This document shows, in pieces, positions 25,272-33,504 of a stretch of 64,000 nt of DNA (its first letter is position 1; every line of letters begins with the position of its first letter). The DNA is from an uncultured Oscillospiraceae bacterium (GTDB lineage Bacteria > Bacillota > Clostridia > Oscillospirales > Oscillospiraceae): positions 1 through 64,000 of the forward strand of contig CAJUCA010000001.1 of the NCBI GenBank assembly GCA_910585265.1, written 5' to 3'. A model generated the notes under the pieces. That model had not been told where the DNA came from and did not search any database. It worked only from the letters and a program-made list of their open reading frames with translations. A program made the position numbers and the translations under genes.

Positions 25272-25345
25272 GCAGGTGTAGTTCAATGGTAGAATGTCAG
25301 CTTCCCAAGCTGAACACGGGGGTTCGATTCCCCTCACCTGCTCCA
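25272..25345 (+). tRNA. tRNA-Gly (anticodon CCC)
   Basis: A complete 74-base cloverleaf including an encoded CCA. The acceptor stem is GCAGGTG/CACCTGC, the D loop GTTCAATGGTAGA, the anticodon stem TCAGC/GCTGA with loop TTCCCAA (anticodon CCC, reading GGG), and the T arm contains GTTCGATTC. Single gene with its own promoter and terminator. Confidence 0.96.
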
Positions 25346-25350
25346 AAAGG

Positions 25351-25395
25351 GAACCGACAATTTTCGATGGAAATTGTCGGTTCTCTCTATGTTTT
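25351..25395 (+). terminator. Terminator after tRNA-Gly
   Basis: GAACCGACAATTT pairs perfectly with AAATTGTCGGTTC (25371-25383), followed by a pyrimidine-rich TCTCTATGTTTT. Confidence 0.8.
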
Positions 25396-25427
25396 CCGGG
25401 AAAGAATACGTCTGAGCCTGGGAACGC

Positions 25428-25456
25428 TTGTCTTTTCCTCCGGGCTGTGGTACAAT
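25428..25456 (+). promoter_or_regulatory. Promoter of the ruv operon
   Basis: TTGTCT and TACAAT at 17-base spacing, about 50 bases before ruvC. No LexA-type box is evident. Confidence 0.8.
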
Positions 25457-25506
25457 AGTTCTCGTTTGAAGCGCGCCGTTCCAGACGGTGTGCGCGGAGG
25501 TGCGCT

Positions 25507-25998
25507 ATGCTGATACTTGGAATCGACCCAGGGTATGCCATTGTGGGCTTCGGGCTGGTGGAGGCCGCCCAGGGAAAGTACCGCATGGCGGCCTGCGGGG
25601 CCATCAACACCCCGGCGGGAGTGCGTCTGCCCGCCCGCCTGTGGCGGATCGCCACCGATTTGGAGGAGCTGATCAGCCAGTTCCACCCGGATGTGATGGC
25701 CATTGAGGAGCTGTTTTTTAACCACAATGTCACCACCGGCATCGGGGTGGCCCAGGCCAGGGGCGTTATCCTCATGACGGCGGAAAAGCTGGGCCTGCCC
25801 ATCTGCGAGTACAATCCGTCCCAGGTGAAGCAGGCGGTGGTGGGCTATGGCAAGGCGGAAAAGCGGCAGGTGATGGACATGACCAAACGGCTGCTGAACC
25901 TGGCCGCCGTGCCCAAGCCGGACGATGCCGCCGACGCGGTGGCCATCGCCCTGTGCCATGCCCGGTCGTCCACCTCGCTGCTGAAAACCATACGATAA
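25507..25998 (+). CDS. ruvC: Holliday junction resolvase RuvC
   Basis: A 163-residue endonuclease that resolves Holliday junctions with RuvAB. The catalytic acidic residues are in place: Asp in GIDPGYA, Glu in AIEELFF, and Asp pair in PDDAADAVAIALCH. GGAGGTGCGCT precedes the ATG. First gene of a ruvC-ruvA-kinase-ruvB run. Confidence 0.96.
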   Translation: MLILGIDPGYAIVGFGLVEAAQGKYRMAACGAINTPAGVRLPARLWRIATDLEELISQFHPDVMAIEELFFNHNVTTGIGVAQARGVILMTAEKLGLPICEYNPSQVKQAVVGYGKAEKRQVMDMTKRLLNLAAVPKPDDAADAVAIALCHARSSTSLLKTIR

Positions 25999-26015
25999 GG
26001 ATTTGAGGGATTAAT

Positions 26016-26621
26016 GTGTACTATTATTTGAACGGCACTGTGGCCCATATCGGGCCTTACCTGGTGGTGATTGATTGTGGGGGGGTGGGCTACGCCTGCC
26101 GCACCACGAACCACACCATTAGTAAACTCAATGTGGGGAAGGTGTCAAAGCTTTACACTCATTTGTATGTTCGGGAGGAGATTTTCGAGCTGTACGGCTT
26201 TGCCAGCGAAAGCGAGCTTGGCTGCTTCCGGATGCTGATCGGGGTGTCCGGGGTGGGGCCTAAGGCGGCGTTGGCTATTCTGTCCTCCAACACCCCGGAG
26301 GGGCTGGCGTTGGCCATCGTGTCCGGCAATGAAAAGGCCCTGACCTCCGCGCCGGGGATCGGGAAGAAGATCGCCCAGCGGATCATCCTGGAGCTGAAGG
26401 ACAAGCTGGCAAAGGGGCAGCTCACCTCGGCAGGGGGGGAGAGCTATGCCGGGGGAATCACGGTGATCCCGGAGAACAAGGCCAGCGAGGCGTCGGCGGC
26501 CTTGGCGGTGCTGGGGTACAGCCAGAGCGAGATCGCCGTGGCCCTGAAGGGGATCGACCTGGATGGGCTTTCTTTGGAAGATGTGATCAAACAGGCGTTG
26601 AAAAAGATGGTGAAGGCGTGA
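26016..26621 (+). CDS. ruvA: Holliday junction helicase subunit RuvA
   Basis: A 201-residue RuvA: N-terminal OB fold (YYLNGTVAHIGPYLVVIDCGGVGY), helix-hairpin-helix domain (LIGVSGVGPKAALAIL, SAPGIGKKIAQRIILELK) and a C-terminal RuvB-binding domain. The start must be GTG at 26016; the ATG two bases earlier is out of frame and stops after five codons. Confidence 0.95.
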   Translation: MYYYLNGTVAHIGPYLVVIDCGGVGYACRTTNHTISKLNVGKVSKLYTHLYVREEIFELYGFASESELGCFRMLIGVSGVGPKAALAILSSNTPEGLALAIVSGNEKALTSAPGIGKKIAQRIILELKDKLAKGQLTSAGGESYAGGITVIPENKASEASAALAVLGYSQSEIAVALKGIDLDGLSLEDVIKQALKKMVKA

Positions 26622-27118
26622 AAACGCTGATTTTTGTCAATGGTCCCATGGGCGTGGGCAAGAGCGCGGTTTGCCGGGAACTGTTGAAGCTCCTGACGCC
26701 GGGGGTATACCTGGATGGGGACTGGTGCTGGAATATGAATCCCTTCCGGGTGACGGACGAAACCAGGGCCATGGTGCTGGACAATATCACCGGGACGCTT
26801 TCCCGGTTTCTGGCCTGCCCGGAGCTGGACTATGTGATCTTTGGCTGGGTGATGCACCAGCCTGAGATCGCCCGGGATATCCTGGCGCGGCTGGAGTTGG
26901 AGAATGCGCGCTTGCATCAATTTACGTTGTTGTGCTCTGAGCAGACACTGTGCCGCCGGATTGAGGCGGACATACGGGCCGGTCTGCGGGGCGGGGATGC
27001 CTTGGCCCGGAGTTTGGAATATCTGTCGGCCTATGGCCGGCAGAACACGGTTAAAATCATGACGGACGGACTTTCCCCCCGGCAGTCAGCGGAAACCATT
27101 GTGAGGCAAATGGAGTGA
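26618..27118 (+). CDS. P-loop kinase-like protein between ruvA and ruvB
   Basis: A 166-residue AAA/nucleotide-kinase-fold protein. Walker A is GPMGVGKSAVC at the N-terminus; a GDWCWNMNPF segment follows like the base-binding region of small-molecule kinases, with Arg-rich lid residues (LCRRIEADIRAGLR). Substrate unknown. The GTG start overlaps the ruvA stop (GTGA), so it is translationally coupled to ruvA, although ruvA and ruvB are normally adjacent. Confidence 0.75.
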   Translation: MKTLIFVNGPMGVGKSAVCRELLKLLTPGVYLDGDWCWNMNPFRVTDETRAMVLDNITGTLSRFLACPELDYVIFGWVMHQPEIARDILARLELENARLHQFTLLCSEQTLCRRIEADIRAGLRGGDALARSLEYLSAYGRQNTVKIMTDGLSPRQSAETIVRQME

Positions 27119-27212
27119 ACTGGACGCCCTGTAATGAGCACGAAGCCGTTTCCCGGTATTCGATCCGCTCTACCGCTATCAATCTGTCGAGGAATGACAA
27201 GGAGGCGCAGCT

Positions 27213-28283
27213 TTGAGCATTGATTTTTCCGACAACGGCGGCTTTGAGACGGAAGAACCGCTGGTTACCACCTCCCTCACCCGGGACGACGAGGGGGAGG
27301 GTTCCCTGCGCCCCAAATCCCTGGGGGAGTACATCGGCCAGGAGAAGGCCAAGGGGAACCTGTCCATCTTCATCCAGGCGGCCAAAATGCGGGGAGAGCC
27401 CCTGGATCACGTACTGCTTCACGGCCCCCCGGGGCTGGGCAAAACCACCCTGTCCGGCATCATCGCCAACGAGATGGGGGTGAATATCCGTATTACCTCC
27501 GGCCCCGCCATTGAGAAGCCGGGGGATCTGGCGGCCCTGCTCACCAATTTGCAGGAGAACGACATCCTGTTCGTGGACGAAATCCACCGTCTGAACCGCT
27601 CCGTGGAGGAGATTTTGTACCCCGCCATGGAGGACTACGCCATCGATATCATCATCGGCAAGGGGCCTTCCGCCAACTCCATCCGGCTGGATCTGCCCAA
27701 GTTCACCCTGATCGGAGCCACCACACGGGCGGGGCAGTTGTCCGCACCCCTGCGGGATCGGTTTGGCGTCACCCTGCGGCTGGAGCTGTATACTCCGGAG
27801 GAGCTGGCCCTGATCGTCACGCGGTCCGCCGGGATTTTGGGCGTACCCATAGAAGGGGAGGGGGCGTTGGAGATCGCCCGCCGCAGCCGGGGCACCCCCC
27901 GGATTGCCAACCGGATGCTTCGCCGGGTGCGGGATTTTGCCCAGGTCACCGCCGGAGGCGTGGTCACCCAGGGGGTGGCGGACCGTGCGCTGAAGGCGTT
28001 GGAGATCGACGGGCTGGGGCTGGACAACGTGGACCGCCGGATGCTGTCCAGCATTATCACCAACTACGGTGGCGGGCCGGTGGGGCTGGACACTCTGGCT
28101 GCCACCATCAACGAGGAGTCCGTTACCCTGGAGGACGTGTACGAGCCATACCTTATGCAGCTGGGATTTCTCACCCGGACGCCCCGTGGTCGGTGCGTCA
28201 CCCCCAAGGCCTACCAGCATCTGGGAATGACGGCCCCCGGCGGGGCTTTGCCGGGACAGATCTTGGATCAGCTCAGCTTTTAA
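27213..28283 (+). CDS. ruvB: Holliday junction helicase subunit RuvB
   Basis: A 356-residue AAA+ motor for branch migration. Walker A is GPPGLGKT, Walker B LFVDEIHRL, sensor region GATTRAGQLSAPLRDRFG, then a winged-helix C-terminus (YLMQLGFLTRTPRGR). The start is TTG at 27213 with AAGGAGG eight bases upstream. Confidence 0.96.
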   Translation: MSIDFSDNGGFETEEPLVTTSLTRDDEGEGSLRPKSLGEYIGQEKAKGNLSIFIQAAKMRGEPLDHVLLHGPPGLGKTTLSGIIANEMGVNIRITSGPAIEKPGDLAALLTNLQENDILFVDEIHRLNRSVEEILYPAMEDYAIDIIIGKGPSANSIRLDLPKFTLIGATTRAGQLSAPLRDRFGVTLRLELYTPEELALIVTRSAGILGVPIEGEGALEIARRSRGTPRIANRMLRRVRDFAQVTAGGVVTQGVADRALKALEIDGLGLDNVDRRMLSSIITNYGGGPVGLDTLAATINEESVTLEDVYEPYLMQLGFLTRTPRGRCVTPKAYQHLGMTAPGGALPGQILDQLSF

Positions 28284-28389
28284 CGCGTCCTAAATTTGGT
28301 GTATTGTTGGGTTTCAGATCAAATTTTTGGCATTTTTGATAAAGGAAAAGGAATTTTCAGGAGAATTTCTAAAAAATTGCCGAAAGAGA

Positions 28390-28418
28390 TTGACAAGCCT
28401 TTGTTTTTGTGATAATAA
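28390..28418 (+). promoter_or_regulatory. Promoter of the sigH-like gene
   Basis: TTGACA with TAATAA at 17 bases (GATAAT overlaps at 15), in an AT-rich 150-base leader following ruvB. Confidence 0.65.
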
Positions 28419-28434
28419 TATGTAGGGTAAAAAT

Positions 28435-29025
28435 ATGAGTACATTTGATTCCCAAGTCAATGAATACAGCGACGAGGCCCTATGCCAGCTCACCGCCTCT
28501 GGCCGCCGGGACGCGGAGGAGGTTCTGGTCAAGCGGTACCTCCGGATGGTGCGCATCTGCGCCCGCCCTTACTTTCTGGCAGGGGGGGACAGTGAGGATC
28601 TGATCCAGGAGGCCACCTTCGGGCTGTTAAAGGCCATCCGCGAATTTGACCCCAGGCACGACGCGAAATTCAAAACCTTTGCAGAGGTCTGCATCCGCAA
28701 CCGCATCCGTTCCGCGGTAGCTACCGCTGCCCGGAGCAAGCACGCCCCGCTGAACGACAGCGTTCCCTTTGAATCTCCTATGCTGGGCAGTGACGCCAGC
28801 CCGGAGGAGCTGTATATCAGCAGGGAGGAGGAGGCGGAGCGGTTGAATGCCCTGGCCCAGAAGCTGTCTCCGCTGGAGCGGAAAATCCTGACGCTTTTTT
28901 TGCACGGCCTTTCCTATCGGGAAATCAGCGAGCAGGTGGGACGCCCCGCCAAATCGGTGGACAACGCGATTCAACGCATCCGGCGCAAGGTAGCCGGCGA
29001 TCTTGGCGTTATCAGCGAAAGCTGA
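28435..29025 (+). CDS. sigH: RNA polymerase sigma factor, SigH (Spo0H)-like
   Basis: A 196-residue sigma-70-family protein. Region 2 is clear (DLIQEATFGLLKAIREFDP, KFKTFAEVCIRNRI), as is region 4 (LSPLERKILTLFLHGLSYREISEQVGRPAKSVDNAIQRIRRK). Length, the N-terminal segment and the absence of region 1 fit SigH, the sigma factor acting at entry into sporulation. The ribosome-binding site is weak. It is transcribed from its own promoter. Confidence 0.88.
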   Translation: MSTFDSQVNEYSDEALCQLTASGRRDAEEVLVKRYLRMVRICARPYFLAGGDSEDLIQEATFGLLKAIREFDPRHDAKFKTFAEVCIRNRIRSAVATAARSKHAPLNDSVPFESPMLGSDASPEELYISREEEAERLNALAQKLSPLERKILTLFLHGLSYREISEQVGRPAKSVDNAIQRIRRKVAGDLGVISES

Positions 29026-29090
29026 CGCAAATATTACAGTCCCAGCAGGTTGTATTTCCGATTCTGGGCATCAAAAGAGAGGGTATTTCC

Positions 29091-29369
29091 ATGTACGAAG
29101 ACAAGACCTTAGTTTGCAAAGAGTGTGGCCAGGAGTTCGTGTTCACCGCCGGTGAGCAGGAGTTCTATGCGGAGCGCGGCTTCCAGAACGAGCCCCAGCG
29201 CTGCAAGACCTGCCGCGACGCCCGCAAGGCCGCTGCCCGCGGTCCCCGGGAGTACTTCACCGCTGTGTGCGCCGCCTGCGGCGGCGAGGCCAAGGTTCCC
29301 TTTGAGCCGAAGACCGACCGTCCCGTGTATTGCAGCGAGTGCTTCGCCAAGATGCGCGGCGAGGGCTGA
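29091..29369 (+). CDS. Small zinc-ribbon protein
   Basis: A 92-residue protein with four CxxC pairs (CKECG, CKTC, CAACG, CSEC) that can form two zinc ribbons. The first (LVCKECGQEFVFTAGEQEFYAERGF) matches the probable zinc-ribbon domain common in clostridial proteins next to RNA-related genes. No catalytic motif. GAGAGGG precedes the ATG and a strong terminator follows, so it is a single-gene unit or the tail of the sigH unit. Confidence 0.85.
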   Translation: MYEDKTLVCKECGQEFVFTAGEQEFYAERGFQNEPQRCKTCRDARKAAARGPREYFTAVCAACGGEAKVPFEPKTDRPVYCSECFAKMRGEG

Positions 29370-29381
29370 TAAGAAAATCGG

Positions 29382-29417
29382 AAAGGATCGTGCTGGTCTG
29401 CCAGCACGATCCTTTTT
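29382..29417 (+). terminator. Terminator after the zinc-ribbon gene
   Basis: AAAGGATCGTGCTGG pairs perfectly with CCAGCACGATCCTTT, loop TCTG, followed by more T. Confidence 0.93.
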
Positions 29418-29428
29418 TGTGAAGCGGC

Positions 29429-29572
29429 TTGAAACTCTGGACCGATTATGATAAAATTAAGACAATCTTTTTTCGGAGGAGCGCGCCGATACCATGAGAG
29501 GCGCACAGGCGGGGATTGTGCGGTCGGGTGACGGCACTTTGCCTTGTTTCTCCCATGGAACTATGGTATAAT
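29429..29572 (+). promoter_or_regulatory. Two tandem promoters before purB
   Basis: P1: TTGAAA (29429) with TAAAAT (29452), spacing 17. P2: TTGTTT (29544) with TATAAT (29567), spacing 17. The intervening ~90 bases show no PurR or purine-riboswitch feature that I can recognise. Confidence 0.7.
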
Positions 29573-29644
29573 GAAAAGGATGTTTTGTCCGGCGCGCGGC
29601 AGCTTTAAAACCACCGGGTCGGACGATAAGGAGGAACGCTTCAC

Positions 29645-31081
29645 GTGAATAAGGCTATCTATGAAAGTCCCCTGTCCTCCCGCTATGCCAGCGACAAAAT
29701 GCAGTATATTTTTTCCCCGGACAAGAAATTTTCCACCTGGCGGCGGCTGTGGATCGCCCTGGCCCGGGCCGAAATGGAGCTGGGCCTGCCCGTTACCCAG
29801 GAGCAGATTGACGAGCTGGAGGCCCACGTCACCGATATCGACTACGAGCTTGCCGCCCAAAAGGAGCGGGAACTGCGCCACGACGTGATGGCCCACATCC
29901 ACACCTACGGGGCCCAATGCCCCAAGGCGATGCCCATCATCCACCTGGGGGCTACCAGCTGTTACGTGGGGGATAACACCGATGTGATCCTCATGCGGGA
30001 GGGGCTGGAGCTGATCCGGGACGAGCTGGTGCGGGTGCTGAACGGGCTGGCCCGGTTTGCCGATCGGCATAAGGCCCTGCCCACCCTGGGCTTTACCCAC
30101 TTCCAGGCCGCCCAGCTGGTCACGGTAGGGAAGCGGGCCACCCTATGGATGAATGAGCTGCTCCAGGATTTGGATGAGGTGGAGTACCGCATCTCCAGCT
30201 TGAAGCTGCTGGGCTGTAAGGGCACCACCGGAACTCAGGCCTCCTTCCTGGAACTGTTCGAGGGTGATCATGAGAAGTGCCGGGAGCTGGATCGCCGCAT
30301 TGCCCGGGAAATGGGCTTCCAGGCCACGGCCCCCGTATCCGGACAGACCTACTCCCGGAAGGTGGATGCGGCGATCCTGTCCACCCTGTCCGGAATCGCC
30401 CAGTCCGCCTGCAAGTTTGCCACCGATGTGCGGCTGCTCTGCCACCTGAAGGAGGTGGAGGAGCCCTTTGAGCGCAGCCAGATCGGTTCCTCCGCCATGC
30501 CCTACAAGCGCAATCCCATGCGGTGTGAGCGCATTTGCTCCCTGGCCCGGTACGTGATGGCGGATGCCGCGAACCCGGCCTATACCGCCGCCACCCAATG
30601 GTTTGAGCGCACTTTGGACGACTCCGCCAACAAGCGGCTGTCCGTTCCCGAGGCGTTCCTGGCGGTGGACGCCATCCTTGGCATTTATGAAAACGTGGCC
30701 TCCGGGCTGATCGTCCATGAGAAGGTCATAGAGAAGCACATCCTGGAGGAGCTTCCCTTCATGGCCAGCGAGAATATCATGATGGACGCAGTAAAGCAGG
30801 GAGGAGACCGGCAGCAGCTCCATGAGCGCATCCGGGTGCTTTCCCTGGAAGCGGGGCGCAATGTAAAGGAATCAGGCTTGCCAAACAATTTGATCGATCT
30901 GATCGCCGCAGACGAGCAATTCCACCTGAGTGGGGAGACGCTGACCGCCCACATGGAGCCTGCCCGCTACATCGGCCGGTGCCCGGAGCAGGTGACCGAC
31001 TTCCTCACGGAATTTGTCCAGCCGGTGCTGGCCGCCCATCCGGACGCCCTGTCCGGTGGGGCTGTGGATCTGAAGGTTTAA
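29645..31081 (+). CDS. purB: Adenylosuccinate lyase
   Basis: A 478-residue member of the fumarase/aspartase superfamily that acts twice in purine synthesis. The signature GSSAMPYKRNP, the TSCYVGDN segment and the KGTTGTQASF loop are intact. GTG at 29645 follows AAGGAGG. Length matches the longer (eukaryote-like) PurB class rather than the ~430-residue Bacillus type. It is followed by pfkA 38 bases away. Confidence 0.95.
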   Translation: MNKAIYESPLSSRYASDKMQYIFSPDKKFSTWRRLWIALARAEMELGLPVTQEQIDELEAHVTDIDYELAAQKERELRHDVMAHIHTYGAQCPKAMPIIHLGATSCYVGDNTDVILMREGLELIRDELVRVLNGLARFADRHKALPTLGFTHFQAAQLVTVGKRATLWMNELLQDLDEVEYRISSLKLLGCKGTTGTQASFLELFEGDHEKCRELDRRIAREMGFQATAPVSGQTYSRKVDAAILSTLSGIAQSACKFATDVRLLCHLKEVEEPFERSQIGSSAMPYKRNPMRCERICSLARYVMADAANPAYTAATQWFERTLDDSANKRLSVPEAFLAVDAILGIYENVASGLIVHEKVIEKHILEELPFMASENIMMDAVKQGGDRQQLHERIRVLSLEAGRNVKESGLPNNLIDLIAADEQFHLSGETLTAHMEPARYIGRCPEQVTDFLTEFVQPVLAAHPDALSGGAVDLKV

Positions 31082-31119
31082 CCCGTCCGAAACAATATTT
31101 TGGAAAGGATTGACTACTT

Positions 31120-32118
31120 ATGAAAGCTGCTGTCTGTCGAATCGGAGTATTTACCAGCGGAGGCGACGCTCCCGGCATGAACGCCGCCATCCGTGCCGTG
31201 GTGCGGGCGTCCCTGCACTATGGCATCGAATGTATCGGCATCCGCCGGGGTTACCACGGCCTGCTGAACGGCGATTTCACCAGGCTGGACTTTGAGAGCG
31301 TCAGCGATATCTCCCGGCGGGGCGGAACCATGCTCTACTCCGCCCGCAGTCTGGAGTTTATCGAGGAGGCGGGGCGGAACAAGGCCCTGGCTACCTGCAA
31401 GCTGCTGGGGATGGACGCCCTGGTGGGCATCGGCGGCGACGGCACCTTTAAGGGCCTGTTGAGCCTGGCGAACAACGGGATCTCCGTGATCGGGGTTCCG
31501 GGCACCATCGACAACGACATCGCCTGTTCCTCCTACACCATCGGGTACGATTCCGCCTGCAACATCGCCCTGGAGAGTATCGACCGCCTGCGGGACACCA
31601 TGAAGTCCCACGAACGCTGCTCCGTGGTGGAGGTCATGGGGCACCGGGCCGGCTATCTGGCCTATTCCGTGGGCATCGCCTGCGGGGCTACGGTGGTTCT
31701 GGTTCCGGAGCGGGAAGTGAATTTTGAGCAGGATGTGATCGAGCCTATCCGCCGGGCCCGCTTGGGCGGACGCACCCATTTCATGGTCATTGTGGCGGAG
31801 GGTGTCCCCGGCGGCGCGTACCAGGTGGCCGATCAGATTCGGAACGCGACGGCTCTGGACACCCGTGTCACCGTGCTCGGCCACGTACAGCGCGGTGGAT
31901 CTCCCACCTCCCGGGACCGCATGGTAGCCACTTATATGGGTTACGAGGCGGTCAAGCTGTTGGCGGAAGGGAAGACCTGCCGGGTGGTGGCCATGAAGGG
32001 CGATGACATCGTGGATTATGACATCACCGAGGCTCTGTCCATGAGCAAGGGCCTGGATAAGCTGAGCGAGACCGTGGCCCGCGCCATGACAGGGGTTTCT
32101 GACGACAAGATGATCTGA
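31120..32118 (+). CDS. pfkA: ATP-dependent 6-phosphofructokinase
   Basis: A 332-residue glycolytic kinase. GGDGT and PGTIDND mark the ATP-using type (Gly after Asp-Gly; Gly before TIDND). The fructose-6-phosphate site MGHRAGYLA and the GHVQRGGSPTSRDR segment are present. It converges on a PPi-dependent phosphofructokinase gene and shares a bidirectional terminator with it. Confidence 0.95.
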   Translation: MKAAVCRIGVFTSGGDAPGMNAAIRAVVRASLHYGIECIGIRRGYHGLLNGDFTRLDFESVSDISRRGGTMLYSARSLEFIEEAGRNKALATCKLLGMDALVGIGGDGTFKGLLSLANNGISVIGVPGTIDNDIACSSYTIGYDSACNIALESIDRLRDTMKSHERCSVVEVMGHRAGYLAYSVGIACGATVVLVPEREVNFEQDVIEPIRRARLGGRTHFMVIVAEGVPGGAYQVADQIRNATALDTRVTVLGHVQRGGSPTSRDRMVATYMGYEAVKLLAEGKTCRVVAMKGDDIVDYDITEALSMSKGLDKLSETVARAMTGVSDDKMI

Positions 32119-32130
32119 ACTTTTGATGAA

Positions 32131-32166
32131 AAGAGGCCCGGATTCCACAAGGAATCCGGGCCTCTT
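32131..32166. terminator. Bidirectional terminator between pfkA and pfp
   Basis: AAGAGGCCCGGATTCC pairs perfectly with GGAATCCGGGCCTCTT, loop ACAA, between two convergent genes. Confidence 0.9.
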
Positions 32167-32177
32167 ACTGCTTTTAA

Positions 32178-33416
32178 TTAATTCGCCAGTACCTTCTTCA
32201 GCCGCGCGAACCGGGGCAGGCCGTTCTCCTTGGCCTGATGGTTCTCACCCTGAATCAGGGGCAGGGCATAGTCGATGAACGCCTGGGTCACACCGTTGCC
32301 GTCCTGATTGATCCACTCCAGAGGCACCTTCTTCTCAAAATTGGCCACCTCGGACAGGTTGAACAGCTTGGTTTTGCAGGTATATGCGCCACCCTCGCGG
32401 GTGCACTCGAAGCCCACCATCTTGTCCGTCTCGCCGGACACCGCGGCCTCCACGGCGGTTTTGCCCGCCAGGAAGGACTCCTCAATGTCGGTCTGGGAGG
32501 CCAGATGGGAGCCGCACCGCTGGAGCAGGGACAGCTCGATGCCGCGCACCTTGGCCCCAGTCTTTTCCTTCACGATGTTGGCCAGCAGCGCGGCCAGACC
32601 GCCCAGCTGAGCATGGCCGAAGCCATCGGTGGCGGAGGTCTTGGCCTCGGAGACGAAGGAGCCGTCGGCGTAATGGATGCCCTCGGAGACGGCCACGATG
32701 CAGTTGCCGTTCTTCTTGTAGATGGCGTCCACATCATTCAGGAATTTGTCCATGTCGAAGTCCACCTCGGGGAGGTAAACCAGATCGGGGGCACAGCCCA
32801 CCACACCAGCCAGGGCGGCGGCCCCAGCCAGCCATCCGGCGTGGCGGCCCATGATCTCAATGACGGTCACCATTCCGGTATCATACACCCGGGCGTCCTT
32901 GTACACCTCGGCGCAGGAGGTGGCGATATACTTGGCGGCGGAGGCGAAGCCGGGGCAGTGGTCGGTGCCGAACAGGTCGTTGTCGATGGTCTTGGGCACG
33001 CCCATCACCCGGCACTCATAGCCGGACTTGGCCATGAAACGGCTCACCTTAGCGCAGGTGTCCATGGAGTCATTGCCGCCGTTGTAGAAGAAGTAGCGGA
33101 TATTGTACTTCTGGAAAATCTCCAGAATGCGCTTGTAATCGGTGTCGTCCACGTCGGGGTCGGCGATCTTGTAGCGGCAGGAGCCAAGCTCGGAGGAGGG
33201 GGTGTTCAGCAGCAGCTCCAGCTCCTTGGCGTCCTCCTGGCCCATATCGTACAGCTGGTCGTTGAGCATCCCCTTGATGCCGTGGGCCATGCCGTAGACG
33301 GCGGTGATGTCCGGGCAGTCCAGCGCGGCGCGGATCACGCCATACGCGCTGGCGTTGATGACAGAGGTGGGGCCGCCGGACTGGCCGATGACGCAAGCAC
33401 CCTTTAACTGAGACAT
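32178..33416 (-). CDS. pfp: Pyrophosphate-dependent phosphofructokinase
   Basis: A 412-residue enzyme phosphorylating fructose-6-phosphate with PPi (reversible). GGNDS and PKTIDND (Lys in place of Gly) are the marks of the PPi-using branch, and MGRHAGWLAG is the sugar-phosphate site. AAAGGAG precedes the ATG. It lies downstream of fba on the same strand with a hairpin between, so the two may be partly cotranscribed. Confidence 0.92.
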   Translation of the reverse strand: MSQLKGACVIGQSGGPTSVINASAYGVIRAALDCPDITAVYGMAHGIKGMLNDQLYDMGQEDAKELELLLNTPSSELGSCRYKIADPDVDDTDYKRILEIFQKYNIRYFFYNGGNDSMDTCAKVSRFMAKSGYECRVMGVPKTIDNDLFGTDHCPGFASAAKYIATSCAEVYKDARVYDTGMVTVIEIMGRHAGWLAGAAALAGVVGCAPDLVYLPEVDFDMDKFLNDVDAIYKKNGNCIVAVSEGIHYADGSFVSEAKTSATDGFGHAQLGGLAALLANIVKEKTGAKVRGIELSLLQRCGSHLASQTDIEESFLAGKTAVEAAVSGETDKMVGFECTREGGAYTCKTKLFNLSEVANFEKKVPLEWINQDGNGVTQAFIDYALPLIQGENHQAKENGLPRFARLKKVLAN

Positions 33417-33450
33417 AGTCGAAACTCTCCTTTATTATGGTAAATGGGAT

Positions 33451-33489
33451 CTGTTTCCGCCCCTATACCACAGATAGGGGCGGGAACAG
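33451..33489 (-). terminator. Hairpin between fba and pfp
   Basis: Bases 33451-33466 pair with 33474-33489 with a single G-T mismatch (core CCGCCCCTAT/ATAGGGGCGG). There is no T-run, so it may attenuate transcription or protect a processed mRNA end rather than stop transcription fully. Confidence 0.6.
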
Positions 33490-33504
33490 TAGTTATGAAT
33501 TGGA

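Noticed and set aside
25272..25345. tRNA-Gly as an attachment site for an element
   Set aside because: No integrase gene or partial tRNA repeat is found nearby.
26014..26031. ATG start for ruvA at 26014
   Set aside because: It is out of frame and stops after five codons; the overlapping GTG at 26016 opens the RuvA frame.
29458..29644. Purine riboswitch before purB
   Set aside because: No conserved purine aptamer core or pairing arms could be seen; only two promoters were found.
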